The notes under the pieces are model-generated. The model did no database searches. It saw only the letters and a program-made list of their open reading frames with translations, and was not told where the DNA came from. Both the position numbers and the translations under genes were made by a program. Shown here one piece after another: positions 1-11,903 of a stretch of DNA of 64,000 nucleotides (position 1 is the stretch's first letter; each line of letters opens with the position of its first letter). The stretch comes from Amaranthus tricolor (Eukaryota; Streptophyta; Magnoliopsida; Caryophyllales; Amaranthaceae). The stretch lies in contig NC_080053.1 in the NCBI RefSeq assembly GCF_026212465.1, forward strand, positions 604,938 to 668,937, in the 5' to 3' direction.

Positions 1-2613
1 AAAAGAGTTGTGTGCCAAGTTTCATGCAAAACAAACAATGTTTGAGCTACGTTATGCACAAAATTGCCAAAACCCCAAAAAATCACAACTTAACACGTAA
101 CTTCTAACATATTACTATGATTTTAATTCTAAGCACTTCACCAAAATAATATATACCTAATAGTGTTGTGTGCCAAGTTTCGTGCAAAACAAACCAAGTT
201 TGAGATACTTTATGCGCAAAAGTGCCAAAAATGCTAAAAAAACCCATAAAATCACAACTTAACACGTAATATGTAGCAAATGACTATGATTTTATGTTTT
301 ATCCACTTCAAGACAATAATATATACCAAAACGTGTTGTGTGCCAAGTTTCGAGAAAAACAAACTACGTTTGAGCTACATTATTCGCAAAAGTACGAAAA
401 ATGCTTAAAAACCATTAAAATTGCAACTTAACACGAAATTTCTAGCATATGACAATGATTTTCAATTCTAACCACTTCAAAAAAATAATATATACAAAAT
501 AGTGTTGTGTGCCAAGTTTCGTGCTAAACAAACAAAGTTTGAGCTACTTTATGCGCAAAAGTGCCAAAAACGCTTAACAAGCTATAATATTGCAAATTAA
601 CACGTAATTTTTTGCTTATGACTATCATTTTCAATTCTAACCACTTCAACACAATATTATATATACCAAAAAGTGTTGTGTGCCATGTTTCGTGCAAAAC
701 AAACCAAGTTTGAGCTACATTATTCGCAAAAGTGCCGAAAATGCATAAAAACCCTTAAAATCGCAGCTTAGCACGTAATTTCTAGCATATGACTATGATT
801 TTCAATTCTAACCACTTCAACACAATAATATATACCAAATAGTGTTGTGTTCCACGTTTCGTGCAAAATAAACCAAGTTTGAGCTACTTTGTGCGCAAAA
901 GTGCCAAACACGCTTAAAAACTCTTAAAATCGCAACTTAACACGTAATTCTAGTATACGACTATTATTTTCACATCTATACATTTCAACACAATAATATT
1001 TACCAAATAGTGTTATGTGCCAAGTTTCGTGCAAAACAAACTAAGTTTGAGCTACTTTATGCGCAAAAGTTCCAAAAATGCTTAAAAACCCTTAAAATCG
1101 CAACTTAACACGTAATTTCAAGCGTATGACTTTGAATTTCAATTCTAACCACTTCAACAAAATAATATATACCAAAAAGAGTTGTGTGCCAAGTTTCATG
1201 CAAAACAAACCAAGTTTGAGCTACGTTATGCACAAAATTGCCAAAACCCCATAAAATCACAACTTAACACGTAACTTCTAACATATTACTATGATTTGAA
1301 TTCTAAGCAATTCACCAAAATAATATATACCTAATAGTGTTGTGTGCCAAGTTTCGTGCAAAACAAACCAAGTTTGAGATACTTTATGCGCAAAAGTGCC
1401 AAAAATGCTAAAAAACCCAAAAAATCACAACTTAACACGTAATATGTAGCAAATGACCCTGATTTTATGTTTTATCCACTTCAAGACAATAATATATACC
1501 AAAACGTGTTGTGTGCCAAGTTTCGAGAAAAACAAACTACATTTGAGCTACATTATTCGCAAAAGTACCAAAAATGCTTAAAAACCATTAAAATTGCAAC
1601 TTAACACGAAATTTCTAACATATGACAATGATTTTCAATTCTAACCACTTCAAAAAAATAATATATACAAAATAGTGTTGTGTGCCAAGTTTCGTGCTAA
1701 ACAAACAAAGTTTGAGCTACTTTATGCGCAAAAGTGCCAAAAACGCTTAACAAGCTATAATATTGCAAATTAACACGTAATTTTTTGCTTATGACTATCA
1801 TTTTCAATTCTAACCACTTCAACACAATATTATATATACCAAAAAGTGTTGTGTGCCATGTTTCGTGCAAAACAAACCAAGTTTGAGCTACATTATGCGC
1901 AAAAGTGCCGAAAATGCATAAAAACCCTTAAAATCGCAACTTAGCACGTTTTTTCTAGCATATGACTATGATTTTCAATTCTAACCACTTCAACACAACA
2001 ATATATACCAAAATAGTGTTGTGTTCCACGTTTCGTGCAAAATAAAACAAGTTTGAGCTACTTTGTGCGCAAAAGCGCCAAACACGCTTAAAAACTCTTA
2101 AAATCGCAACTTAACACGTAATTCTAGTATACGACTATTATTTTCACATCTAACCATTTCAACACAATAATATTTACCAAATAGTGTTATGTGCCAAGTT
2201 TCGTGCAAAACAAACTAAGTTTGAGCTACTTTATGCGCAAAAGTGCCAAAAATGCTTAAAAACCCTTAAAATCGCAACTTAACACGTAATTTCAAGCGTA
2301 TGACTTTGATTTTCAATTCTAACCACTTCAACAAAATAATATATACCAAAAAGAGTTGTGTGCCAAGTTTCATGCAAAACAAACAATGTTTGAGCTACGT
2401 TATGCACAAAATTGCCAAAACCCCAAAAAATCACAACTTAACACGTAACTTCTAACATATTACTATGATTTTAATTCTAAGCACTTCACCAAAATAATAT
2501 ATACCTAATAGTGTTGTGTGCCAAGTTTCGTGCAAAACAAACCAAGTTTGAGATACTTTATGCGCAAAAGTGCCAAAAATGCTAAAAAAACCCATAAAAT
2601 CACAACTTAACAC
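1..2613. repeat. Satellite array, left block (168-bp monomers, 1174-bp HOR)
   Basis: Tandem AT-rich satellite. Each monomer opens with a form of GTTGTGTGCCAAGTTTCGTG and ends near AATAATATATACCAAA. In the first period monomers begin at 7, 165, 335, 504, 675, 844 and 1012, and the next period begins at 1181, giving lengths of 158, 170, 169, 171, 169, 168 and 169 bp. Seven variants (for example the TTTCATGC form, the TTTCGAGAAAAAC form, the CGTGCTAAAC form, the GTGTTCCACG form and the GTTATG form) recur in fixed order, so the unit is a 7-mer HOR of 1174 bp. It is cut in monomer 2 at 2613 by the retroelement. Monomer size and HOR structure fit a centromeric or pericentromeric satellite; that location is inferred. 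It has no coding function; short open frames inside it are shadows. Confidence 0.95.
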
Positions 2614-4055
2614 TGTTGATTCAATTAGGAACGGGAACAGCAACAAGAGGGGGGGGTGAATTGTTGTTGTTGCAAGTTTAAGCGATTGTGCCCTGTTTTT
2701 GCGGAATTATTCAAAATAAATAAAGCTTAAACTAAGAGCAAAATAATAAGAGAGACACACGATTTTACGTGGAAACCTTTTGGGCCTAAACAAAAGGAAA
2801 AACCACGACCACTTGGGATTTTCAAAAACTCCACTATGTTTAAGGCAATTAGTTACAATCACAATAAACACCTTGCTTCACTCGAAGCGTAACACCTAGG
2901 CCGACTCCTCTTCTCTCTAATTGCTTTACTCCAAGCAACAACCTTAGCTTCTCTACAAGCTAATCCTCTCTAGCTTCACTCAAAGCTATCTAATTTCCCC
3001 CTTAGACTCACCCGAGTCTAATTACATAAACTCTCAAAAACCCTTACAAAAAGGATATAAATTCTCTAAAATAAATCAAAGAGTTGCATCAAGAAAATAT
3101 TATAAATTGATTGGCAATTTTAAGAACAAAATATTTCTTGTAAAATCCAACAAAAACGTATGAAAAACACTTAAGCACAAAACGTTGGATTACTTCTCTC
3201 TTATCTTTAAAAACCGGAATTATCTTGCAATTTATAGAAAATAATATTCCTAAGAAAGTGGAATAATCCAATCCATCATCCCACTATCAAGAGATCATGG
3301 GAGTAATGTGGATTAAGCAAACACACGGTTATTTCCATAAGATTTGATTAAGTCAAATCACACGTGTACATAAACAATAACCGCTGTTCCTTTAATAACC
3401 GCTGTTCCCTAAAGTAGCAGTTTCTTCAGTAGTAATTCCTGTTCCCCAAATTAATGGCTGGAACTTCATGCTATATTTAGAAAACGGTTAATCTTAGTGG
3501 GAATGATCGTTTGCTAATTTTTAGGAATAAAGACCGGCTAAAAAGATTTGCTAAGACCAATTCAAAGTTAGTTAATTCTATTTTTAACAAATCCAAGATT
3601 TATTAAAAATAGATCCTAAAATAAAGGATCTTAAAGAATTAAAACGTGAATCCATTTTATTCAATAAAAACGATTTGCCAATTAACTTAAATAAATTTTT
3701 ACTGCAACAATTTAATTTAAAATACATTAACTAAAAATAATAATTAAAATATGATAATCAGAATTTTCAGTCAGCGTATTCAACCTTCAGCTCAGGAACA
3801 GTGTGCTGTCTCCAGACTTCAGTTTAGCTAGAACATCCAACTTGGGAACAGTAGATCTGCTGTCTCCATTTTACATCCCAAGCGATATACTTCTCCTAAC
3901 ATCAATTGAAACCTTTTGACATGTACGTTTCCATAAGCTAAGGCATAGGTACTATCAACGATCATAATCATAATCGGATATCGACCTGCACAATCTCTAA
4001 AAACATGTTCGCTTAAATAAAGTGTAGTCATCATCAAAACTCAAGAGGTCCAACA
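2614..4055 (-). repeat. 3' LTR of Sirevirus-like copia element
   Basis: Long terminal repeat of 1442 bp. On the minus strand it starts TGTTGGACC and ends GAATCAACA, giving the TG...CA ends and the short TGTTG/CAACA inverted repeat expected of LTRs. Its start is adjacent to a polypurine tract, and its end abuts satellite DNA directly at 2613. A nearly identical copy lies at 11904-13343. The differences I noticed are a G-run of 8 versus 6 near the LTR end and one C/A substitution near 3040. A TATA-like CTATAAAT on the minus strand lies at about 3230-3237. As the 3' LTR it should supply the transcript end rather than the promoter. Confidence 0.9.
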
Positions 4056-4057
4056 AA

Positions 4058-4070
4058 TTCCCCCTTTTTG
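4058..4070 (-). other. Polypurine tract next to the 3' LTR
   Basis: Minus-strand CAAAAAGGGGGAA, 2 nt from the LTR start. This is the classic plus-strand priming site of plant Ty1/copia elements, and it fixes the LTR boundary at 4055. Confidence 0.88.
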
Positions 4071-4832
4071 ATGATGACAAACTTTTCAAACAAACTTAAA
4101 AACAAAATAGAGTAAAACCAATATTGAAGAGCATGTTCGAGATTAAAACAACTCTACATTACTTAGTAAATTAAATCGTTACAATATAATTTACCAAGCA
4201 TACATTAAAAACAAATTACTCTATTAATTAGAATTATTTAAAATAACTTAAGCATAATCAAAACATCGGAAGTAGTTTATAACTTAAGATTTCAAATAGA
4301 ACTAAACAAAACAAAACTTACCAAACAAAACTTAAAGCACTGTAAGAACTTTTATCATAGCATTCAAGTAATCATCAGAGCATATAAATCATAACAATCA
4401 AAGTATGTATCTCGGTATGTATATCAGAGCTAAATTAATCATCAGAGCATCAGAGCATGAATATCAGAGCATAGCCACAGTTCCTAATGTTCAACAGAAT
4501 AAATGTATATCAGACTAGGCATACTCAAGCATTATTTAAGTTTGTGCCAAATATTCCCCCTTTTGACATCATTCAAAAAGAAGATAAGCAATCAAACCAC
4601 AGCACTAAACATATAGTTATAGTCAAAGAGAGAATAAGGATGCACAAATTAAAAAGCAATAACAATGAATGCAAGCATGATAAGCAAAGATTAGTCAAAC
4701 CTAACAGTTAGTAGCATATGTAAAAAGGTTTAACAAAGTTAACAATGTTTAAGAGGTGTACCCCAGCTGGTACCAAAAGAAAGAAATTGTTTAAAGACAG
4801 AGACAGCAGCAATGAAAATAATAAAAGGGAAA
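4071..4832 (-). other. Untranslated region between extra ORF and 3' LTR
   Basis: About 760 bp of AT-rich non-coding element sequence. It includes a run of short direct repeats around ATCAGAGCAT (about 4374-4470) and a second polypurine tract at 4554-4565. A 74-codon plus-strand open frame here is antisense to the element and looks fortuitous. The same segment recurs at 13359-14120. Confidence 0.75.
4554..4565 (-). other. Second, internal polypurine tract
   Basis: Minus-strand CAAAAGGGGGAA, almost the same as the LTR-adjacent tract and about 0.5 kb upstream of it in element orientation. Multiple polypurine tracts upstream of the 3' LTR are a known hallmark of Sireviruses, so this supports the lineage assignment. 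Confidence 0.7.
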
Positions 4833-6319
4833 CTATGAAGCAGGAGCATCTTCATCAACATATTCCGTTTGCACCTCAACTGTATCCAATTTAGCGCCAA
4901 GACGGGCCTCCATCTGAGTCATCTGGTCAGCTAAAGAGGCTAGGGAAACACGGATCTCATCTTGAAATTTGAAGAAGCGATCCTGCAAATCATCAAGCTT
5001 GAGAAGAATGGAATATAAGGGGGCAGTAGGAACGGTTGCCTGATCAAAGCTTTGTCTGTGAAATGATGGTGGTGGTGATCTTGGTGTTGGTGATGGTGGT
5101 GGTGGAGTGGTTGGCTTTGGTGAGGGAAAACTATTGGGTTCAGCCCTAGAGTCTTCTTCAAGAGAAACCTTAGATTCCAACCCCTGGTCTTCTTCCTCAG
5201 AAGGAACAACCTCCTGTTCCTTAACTCCATCCCCTTCTTTCTCCTGTTCCTCCTTCTCCTCTTCTTCCTTTTTCTCCTGTTCCTTCTCTTCCTTCTCTTC
5301 CTCTTCCTCCTGTTCCTCCTTTTCCTTCCCCTCTTCCTCCTGTTCCTCATTATCAGAATCATTCTCAACCTGTTCCACAGCATTTTCAAGGATCCCTTCC
5401 TCATTTAATTTAAGGCGCAAGTTATTCAAACATTTTGCACCTATCATGTTACTGGGACCCATAGGAAAACTGTATTCTCCAAGTGGAACACCAAATTTTG
5501 AGAAAATCCAGGACAATAAACCACCATAGCCTACCATACATCTTTTGGCTATACAATCATTTAAATGCGAAATCATCAAGGAAGGAAAGTTAATCTTTAT
5601 ATTGTTCACCATACAGTAAATCAAAGTGGCATCTCGAAGACTTACCTCATACGTTTTGAATTTCGTGGTAAAATAAACCTTCGAGCAATGTTGTAAAGTA
5701 ACTTGTGTAAGGGGGACAAAACATTGTGACTCACTTTACCTCTCTTTTGCCTAACACCTAAACATCTCCAAACATCCTTTTCATCAATCCCAGAAAACGC
5801 AATTTTTGACCCAACATAATAAACATCAAAACCAGTAGCAGGAACACCTAACCACTCTCCTAAAGTCAGACTATCAAATTCAATATCAATATCTTTGATT
5901 GAACTAGAACAAACTCCATCATGAACAGCAAAATTAGAAATAAACTCATGCATAATGTCAGGATAAATGGGGTTGCAGCAATATACGCTCATAAGTGATT
6001 CCCATTTTTGAGTTTGTAAAATTTCATGGAATTTAGGAAAGATTGTAGATTCGTACCATTCTTTGTCTACACCAAATCCTACAGACATTTCTTTAGAAAG
6101 TTCTTCAGCATTTGAGTAATGCGTTACCTTCATTTTCTTGGTAGAGTGGGTTGAAGGTTTCTTGGATTCTCTTGTTCTTTTACCACTTGTTTGCGGAGAC
6201 ATAGGGGTGTCCTCTTGTTCCTTTGATGAAGACTTAGGTTTGTGAGTGAGAGAAGGTGGGTAGATAACTCGAAGAGGGACAGGTTGCTTCATTTTTGGTT
6301 TCATATTCTTGGTTTTCAT
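4833..6319 (-). pseudogene. Extra 3' ORF of copia element, frameshifted copy
   Basis: Same gene as the intact copy at 14121-15608, but a single base is missing near 5643 (TCATACG here, TCACTACG there). The frame is therefore split into an N-terminal part (6319 to 5642, ATG at 6317-6319) and a C-terminal part (5624 to 4833). There are also two substitutions: an acidic-region Asn where the other copy has Ile, and a Gln where the other has Pro. It lies downstream of pol and upstream of the 3' LTR, the place where Sireviruses often carry an additional (env-like) ORF. I see no membrane segment. The break implies this complete element cannot make the full protein unless the missing base is an assembly error. 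Confidence 0.8.
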
Positions 6320-6800
6320 TGAAGTTTTTAGAGAGAAAAGCAAAGGAGAATGGCGAAGTGAAAGGGAAATGGGAGGAATGACGGTTTAGGGTTGAGTGAA
6401 CGTGAAAGGTTAGTGAAGATGAAATGAAAGATGGGACGAGTGGGAGTAATTATACCTGATGAAGTGACGTGCTAGAGGCAGTTATCAAATCAAGACAATT
6501 GATTTTGAATTGTGAAGTTGGAATACGTTGAGTGATTCAACTCCTACTAAAAAAAACTGCTGGAATAAAAATTGTTGTTTTTGTTTGTTTTTTTTTTAAT
6601 TTTAAAAAGAAAAATGGTAATATTGTGCTACTACCGTCAGATCAAAATAATCATGCAATCATGAGAACATCCAAAGTATATACCTTTAAAAAATGCGTAC
6701 CTGATCCTTTCGATAATTGATTTTTCAATCAAGATTATTGTGGTTGATTGATCATTTTCAATTTTCATTTTGTCTCTAGGAATCATATATGATACTTCCT
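6320..6800 (-). other. Spacer between pol and extra ORF
   Basis: About 480 bp with no convincing coding frame. It contains an A/T homopolymer stretch around 6585-6615. If the extra ORF is made from a spliced subgenomic RNA, the acceptor would be expected here, but I cannot assign one with confidence. From 6351 leftward the sequence is duplicated at 15640; from 6352 to 11903 it is single copy in the window. Confidence 0.5.
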
Positions 6801-9800
6801 TTAATGCAGCTTGATCATACCAAGTTCCAATCTCATTTTCTCATGCTGTTCCCTTGGAAGCGGTTTGGTCATGATATCTGCTATTTGCTCGTTAGTGTTT
6901 ACATGCTTAACAATGATATTTTTATTTTCAACATTATCCTTAAGAAAATGATGCCTAATATGGATGTGCTTTACTCGTGAGTGATGCACTGGATCTTTGG
7001 ATATGCATATGGCACTGGTATTATCGCAATAAATAGGAACACATGCATACTTAATACCAAAGTCTCTTAGTTGCTGCTTTATCCATATCATTTGGGAACA
7101 GCAAGCTGCTGCTGCTACGTACTCAGCTTCAGCGGTTGATAATGCAACAGTGTTTTGTTTCTTGGAGCTCCACGAAACTAAACATGAGCCAAGAAATTGT
7201 ACCATACCTGACGTGCTTTTTCTATTAACAAGATCTCCTGCATAATCTGCATCACTAAAGCCTTTCAAATCAAAGACATCACTTTTAGGATAAAATAATG
7301 ATAAATCATCTGTTCCCTTTAGATATCTCAAAATACGTTTCACTGCAGTTAGATGTGATTCTTTAGGGTTAGATTGAAATCTCGCACATAGACCAACACT
7401 AAATGAAATATCGGGTCTACTAGCAGTTAGATATAATAAAGATCCAATCATGCCTCTATACATAGTTTGGTCAATATTTGTTCCATTTGTATCTTCATCT
7501 AATCTTACATTAGTAGCCATGGGTGTATGGTTGGTTTTAGCGTTATTCATGCCATATTTCTTAAGAAGTTCTTTTATATATTTTTGTTGATGAATAAAGA
7601 TACCATTAGCAGTTTGTTTAATTTGCAAACCAAGAAAGAAATTTAATTCTCCCATCATGCTCATTTCAAATTCAGTGCTCATAAGGTTAGCAAATTCTTT
7701 ACATAGCAATTCATTTGTGGCACCAAAAATAATATCATCAACATATATTTGAACAACTAATATATTGGAACCTTTATTCTTAAAGAATAAGGTTTTATCA
7801 ATTTTACCTCTAATAAAGTCATTTTGAATCAAAAACTTTGATAGTCTTTCATACCATTGCCTTGGAGCTTGTTTCAACCCATAAAGAGCTTTATCAAGCT
7901 TATAGACATGATCAAGACACGAGGTATTCTCAAAGCCAGGCGGTTGTTCAACAAAAACTTCTTCATCAAGAAAACCATTCAAGAAAGCACATTTCACATC
8001 CATTTGATATAATTTAAAGTTCATAAATGCAGCAAAAGAAATTAAGATTCTAATAGCCTCTAACCTTGCAACTGGAGCAAAAGTCTCAGTGTAATCAATA
8101 CCTTCTTGTTGATTATAACCTTTAACCACGAGTCTTGCTTTATTTCTAACAATTATTCCATGTTCATCAAGCTTGTTCCGAAAAACCCATTTCAAACCAA
8201 TTACCTTCTTGTGTTTCGGTTTGGGTTCTAAATGCCATACCTTGTTCCTTTCAAATTCGTTCAATTCATCTTGCATGGCTACAACCCATTCGGAATCCTT
8301 TAGAGCTTCTTCGTGATTTTTGGGTTCAAGTGATGATAGGAACGCAAAATGTGCACAAAAATTTCTCATTTGAGATCGAGTTTGTGTTCCTTTATTCAAG
8401 TCACTTACAATCAAATCAACAGGATGGTATTTTTGATATCTCCAAGGTTTTGGCATAAAATCTCTTGTGGGAACAGTAGCATGTTCTGGTTCATCAGCTT
8501 GATTAACATTCTGTTCAGCTACTGGATTGTTCTGCTCATCTGTGGGAACAGCTGGATTGGGAACAGTCTGCTGTTCCTGATGTTCTGGCAGTTCCTGAAC
8601 TTGATCAGTACTTTCAGCTTCTGCTGGAACCGGCTGTTCACCAGCTGTTTCTTGATCATGCACTTTCAATTCTTCATCATCTTCTTCTAAATTTGCAAGA
8701 CCTATCTTCAAATTATTTGTATCCTGTTCACTTGACAAAAAGTTAGTTTCATCGAAAATTATGTGAACGGATTCTTCCACACCCATTGTTCTTTTGTTAT
8801 AGACTCTATATGCCTTACTTTGAGATGAGTAGCCAAGAAATACTGCTTCATCACTTCTTTCATCAAATTTACCTATATTCCTTTTTCCATTAACATGTAC
8901 AAAACATTTGCATCCAAACACACGAAAATAGGCAATATTTGGTTTAACACCTTTAAACAATTCATAGGGTGTCTTAGAAGTGATTGGTCTTATCAATACT
9001 CTATTTAAAATATAACATGCAGTATTAACAGCCTCGGCCCAAAAATTTCTAGGTAAACCACTAGCAATTAACATAGTTCTAGCCATTTCTTCTAAAGTTC
9101 TATTTTTCCTTTCTACAACACCATTTTGTTGTGGTGTTCTAGGGGCGGAAAAATTGTGACTTATTCCATGTTCATTGCAATAACTCATAAAGCTTGAATT
9201 TTCAAATTCTTTACCATGATCTGACCTTATGTGAACAATTTGATTATTGGTAGATTTTTGTATTTTGTTAGCGAAAGAGACAAACTCATTAAAGGCTTCA
9301 TCTTTACTAACTAAAAATAAAGTCCATGTAAATCTACTATAATCATCAATAATAACAAACACATATCTCTTGCCACTACGGCTTTGTATTCTCATAGGTC
9401 CACACAGATCCATGTGTAATAATTCAAGCGTTTTTGAGGTGGTCACAACATTCTTTGGTTTAAAAGATGACCTTACTTGTTTTCCTTTGGCACAAGGATC
9501 ACATATTTCCTCTTTAAGGAATTTTATAGATGGTAGTCCTCTAACTAGGTCTTTAGATCTTAATGTATTAATCAATGAATAACTAGCATGACCTAGACGC
9601 TTATGCCAAAGAAGTGGGTCGTCTTCTATAACACTTAGACACGTTAGACTGTTTCTGGGAACAGTGTCCAGGTCCACTACATAAGTGTTCCCTTTTCTGT
9701 TTCCCTCAAGAATGATGTCTCCAGTGTCATTCCTAGAAATAATGCACTTTTCAGAAGTAAAGTTTACAGAGTTACCCTTATCACAAAATTGAGAAATGCT

Positions 9801-10019
9801 GAGTAAGTTGTGTTTCAAATTCTCGACTAAAAATACATTATCAATGGCGTGGGAACATGACCTTCCAACCTTTCCTTTGGCGATTATCTCACCCTTCATA
9901 TTGTCACCGAAGGTTACTGTTCCCCCATCATAGGCTTCAAGTGAGAGAAATTTAGATTTGTCACCCGTCATATGCTTGGAACACCCACTGTCGAGATACC
10001 ATGAGCTGTTCCCCCTCAC
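6801..10019 (-). CDS. pol: Ty1/copia Pol polyprotein (protease-integrase-RT-RNase H)
   Basis: Intact 1072-codon frame with the copia order of domains. Protease: [13 protein letters not shown] with the D-S-G active site at residues 10-12. GAG-pre-integrase and zinc-binding region: WHKRLGH with downstream CDPC, about 135-180. Integrase DDE core: Asp in HMDLCGP near 204, Asp in RSDHGKEF near 266, Glu in NGVVERKNR near 302. RT: conserved [10 protein letters not shown] and the catalytic YVDD near 757-760. RNase H: SDADYAG near 923 and STAEAEYVA near 967. The annotated start is a GTG; the frame is open 9 codons further upstream, to the gag stop. Protein is therefore more likely made by frameshift, readthrough or splicing from gag than from its own start. 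All catalytic residues are present, so the enzyme set looks functional. The region between integrase and RT (about 450-540) is Gln/Pro/Glu-rich and low complexity. Confidence 0.95.
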   Translation of the reverse strand: MRGNSSWYLDSGCSKHMTGDKSKFLSLEAYDGGTVTFGDNMKGEIIAKGKVGRSCSHAIDNVFLVENLKHNLLSISQFCDKGNSVNFTSEKCIISRNDTGDIILEGNRKGNTYVVDLDTVPRNSLTCLSVIEDDPLLWHKRLGHASYSLINTLRSKDLVRGLPSIKFLKEEICDPCAKGKQVRSSFKPKNVVTTSKTLELLHMDLCGPMRIQSRSGKRYVFVIIDDYSRFTWTLFLVSKDEAFNEFVSFANKIQKSTNNQIVHIRSDHGKEFENSSFMSYCNEHGISHNFSAPRTPQQNGVVERKNRTLEEMARTMLIASGLPRNFWAEAVNTACYILNRVLIRPITSKTPYELFKGVKPNIAYFRVFGCKCFVHVNGKRNIGKFDERSDEAVFLGYSSQSKAYRVYNKRTMGVEESVHIIFDETNFLSSEQDTNNLKIGLANLEEDDEELKVHDQETAGEQPVPAEAESTDQVQELPEHQEQQTVPNPAVPTDEQNNPVAEQNVNQADEPEHATVPTRDFMPKPWRYQKYHPVDLIVSDLNKGTQTRSQMRNFCAHFAFLSSLEPKNHEEALKDSEWVVAMQDELNEFERNKVWHLEPKPKHKKVIGLKWVFRNKLDEHGIIVRNKARLVVKGYNQQEGIDYTETFAPVARLEAIRILISFAAFMNFKLYQMDVKCAFLNGFLDEEVFVEQPPGFENTSCLDHVYKLDKALYGLKQAPRQWYERLSKFLIQNDFIRGKIDKTLFFKNKGSNILVVQIYVDDIIFGATNELLCKEFANLMSTEFEMSMMGELNFFLGLQIKQTANGIFIHQQKYIKELLKKYGMNNAKTNHTPMATNVRLDEDTNGTNIDQTMYRGMIGSLLYLTASRPDISFSVGLCARFQSNPKESHLTAVKRILRYLKGTDDLSLFYPKSDVFDLKGFSDADYAGDLVNRKSTSGMVQFLGSCLVSWSSKKQNTVALSTAEAEYVAAAACCSQMIWIKQQLRDFGIKYACVPIYCDNTSAICISKDPVHHSRVKHIHIRHHFLKDNVENKNIIVKHVNTNEQIADIMTKPLPREQHEKMRLELGMIKLH

Positions 10020-10036
10020 TTGGACCTGTAAGATAA

Positions 10037-11833
10037 TTAATTGTTAATTATAGGAACCCAGACTTTCTTGGGTTCCTTGTCGATCTTACATGAATCATAT
10101 TTATCAATTTGAATGTTATCGACATAGTTTCTGTTAGAGACAGTATACTGTTCCCTTTTGGTGCACTGTTCCTTCAGATGGCCAGCTTTACCACAGAAGG
10201 TACAATACCTGTCTCTAGGAAGATCAACGTAAGCTTTCTTACTTTTGTTATTCTTAAAATAATTTAGGCCTTGTGATCTCTTACTTTTAGCATCTAGAAT
10301 CCATTTGGGAGTTATTTTGATTTTCCCTTTTTCTCTTGAATTTAATTCAAGATTATTATTGTTGTTACGGTTGGATTCCGGATTCAACTCTAAATGTTGA
10401 AAATCATTGCACAAATCCTTAGTAGATGCATTTATCAATTCTTTATTTAAGCCTAATAATTTGTATTGTGATAGCTCAATATTAAGAATAACATTTTCCT
10501 TCTTAAGTCTCTCCATATTTTCCTTTAGGATTATATTTTGGTCCAACAAACCGAAAAATCTGTTTTGGACATCATGTCTAAAGGTGTTTATGTATGAGAC
10601 ATGGTCTTTGCTTACTTTAAGTTCCTTTTCTAACTTGAGACACTTATCATTGCAATTTTCAATTTTAACTTGTGCCTCTTTTAACAACTCTTTTAATTCA
10701 TTTTTACTTAGATTAAATGAATGGTCAGAAAATGGATTAGAAATATTTACCTGCTTCTCCTTGCCTTTATACGTAGCCATGAGACATAGGTTAGCTGTCT
10801 CCTCTTCTTCGGGAACAATAGTTTCATTCTCACTTTCAGTTTCTCCCCATGCAGCAATCATGGCCCTACGAAAGTCCGTCTTGTTAAAATTCTCTTTGTT
10901 CAACGGTCTTCTTGAATCTCTTGTCTTTCCCTTGCCCTTTTCATTTTTCCATGTTGGGCAATCCTTGATGAAGTGCTCGGTACTTCCACATTTGTGGCAT
11001 TCAAGATTTTTTGTTCTTCTTTCTTTGTTGTTTCTTTGATTTGCATACCTGCTGTTCCTGAAGAACTTCTTGAATTTTCGTACCAACAAAGCAGCCTCTT
11101 CCTCATCACATTCTGATTCGTCCTGTTCCCCCGCTGCCAGAGCCAGTCCCTTGTTCCTGGAACTGTCTGCTGTTCCCAAATGCAATTCATGCGTCATTAG
11201 GGAACCAGCCAGCTCCTCTAGATTGAACTTAGTAAAATCTTTGGACTCTTGTATAGCAGTAACCTTGGCCCTCCAGCGCTCATCTTGAGGAAGGCTCCTT
11301 AGGATCTTCCTTACTTGTTCATCAGTGGGAATTATTCTTCCAAGAGAGACAAGCTCGTTTGTTATGTTGGTGAACCTAGTGAACATCTCTTGGATACTTT
11401 CTCTTGGCTCCATAACAAATCTCTCGTATTTAGACATTAACAAATCAATTTTGGACCGTTTTACTTCACTTGTTCCCTCATGGGTAACAGCAAGCAGGTC
11501 CCAAATTTGCTTAGCGGATTTGCACCCCATAATTCTATTATGCTCGTTTGGTCCAAGACCACAATGAAGTAATTTTATAGCAAGAGCATTTAATTCCATT
11601 TTCTGAAAATCTTCTTTTTCATATTCGGTTATAGGTTTGGGGACAATTTCATTGTTGGAGTTAGTAGTGGTTACCTCAAAATCTCCGATTTCTATGACTC
11701 TCCAAACTTGATAATTTTCCGCTTTGATGAAGATCTCCATTCTATTCTTCCAGTATGTATAGAATTTTCCATCGAACATTGGCGGTCTTTGGGTTGAATA
11801 CCCTTCTTCCATTCGCTCGTTCATAATTGACAT
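10037..11833 (-). CDS. gag: Ty1/copia Gag (capsid/nucleocapsid)
   Basis: 598-codon frame starting at ATG 11833, 54 nt downstream of the primer-binding site. The N-terminus ([16 protein letters not shown], about 17-32) and the helical region to about 230 match the copia gag (UBN2-type) family that forms the particle shell. Two CCHC zinc knuckles bind [17 protein letters not shown] at about 279-292 and [14 protein letters not shown] at about 544-557. Between them is a Lys/Glu-rich, probably coiled-coil segment (about 370-470). At 598 aa it is long for a copia gag, as in Sireviruses. It ends 17 nt before the pol start in a different frame (pol is -1 relative to gag). The minus-strand junction includes TTATCTTACAGGT, which resembles a splice acceptor. 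Confidence 0.93.
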   Translation of the reverse strand: MSIMNERMEEGYSTQRPPMFDGKFYTYWKNRMEIFIKAENYQVWRVIEIGDFEVTTTNSNNEIVPKPITEYEKEDFQKMELNALAIKLLHCGLGPNEHNRIMGCKSAKQIWDLLAVTHEGTSEVKRSKIDLLMSKYERFVMEPRESIQEMFTRFTNITNELVSLGRIIPTDEQVRKILRSLPQDERWRAKVTAIQESKDFTKFNLEELAGSLMTHELHLGTADSSRNKGLALAAGEQDESECDEEEAALLVRKFKKFFRNSRYANQRNNKERRTKNLECHKCGSTEHFIKDCPTWKNEKGKGKTRDSRRPLNKENFNKTDFRRAMIAAWGETESENETIVPEEEETANLCLMATYKGKEKQVNISNPFSDHSFNLSKNELKELLKEAQVKIENCNDKCLKLEKELKVSKDHVSYINTFRHDVQNRFFGLLDQNIILKENMERLKKENVILNIELSQYKLLGLNKELINASTKDLCNDFQHLELNPESNRNNNNNLELNSREKGKIKITPKWILDAKSKRSQGLNYFKNNKSKKAYVDLPRDRYCTFCGKAGHLKEQCTKREQYTVSNRNYVDNIQIDKYDSCKIDKEPKKVWVPIINN

Positions 11834-11887
11834 TTTTCGGGAACACCAGAATCTGCCCTCAGGGTTTCCTGATCTTCTGGGAACAGG

Positions 11888-11901
11888 GCTCTGATACCAA
11901 T
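11888..11901 (-). other. Primer-binding site for initiator tRNA-Met
   Basis: Minus-strand TGGTATCAGAGCCC, 2 nt downstream of the LTR end, complementary to the 3' end of plant initiator tRNA-Met. It fixes the 5' LTR boundary at 11904 and the element's orientation. Confidence 0.95.
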
Positions 11902-11903
11902 TG

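Noticed and set aside
2452..2646. Short open frames in the satellite (also 22448-22630, 27336-27521, 27885-28070)
   Set aside because: They lie across repeat monomers, are not conserved between copies and look like chance frames in tandem repeats.
4487..4711. 74-codon plus-strand frame (twin at 13775-13999)
   Set aside because: Antisense to the retroelement's untranslated region and spanning the second polypurine tract; no coding signal.
5107..5529. Plus-strand 140-codon Ser-rich frame (and its twin at 14395-14817), and the Arg-rich minus-strand frames at 4940-5404 and 14228-14692
   Set aside because: These are antisense or alternate-frame shadows of the Glu/Lys-rich part of the extra copia ORF.
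2614..6351. A single LTR of more than 3.7 kb containing an ORF
   Set aside because: The duplicated block does extend that far, but the polypurine tract and the TG...CA ends place the LTR at 2614-4055. The rest is duplicated internal sequence from a truncated tandem copy.
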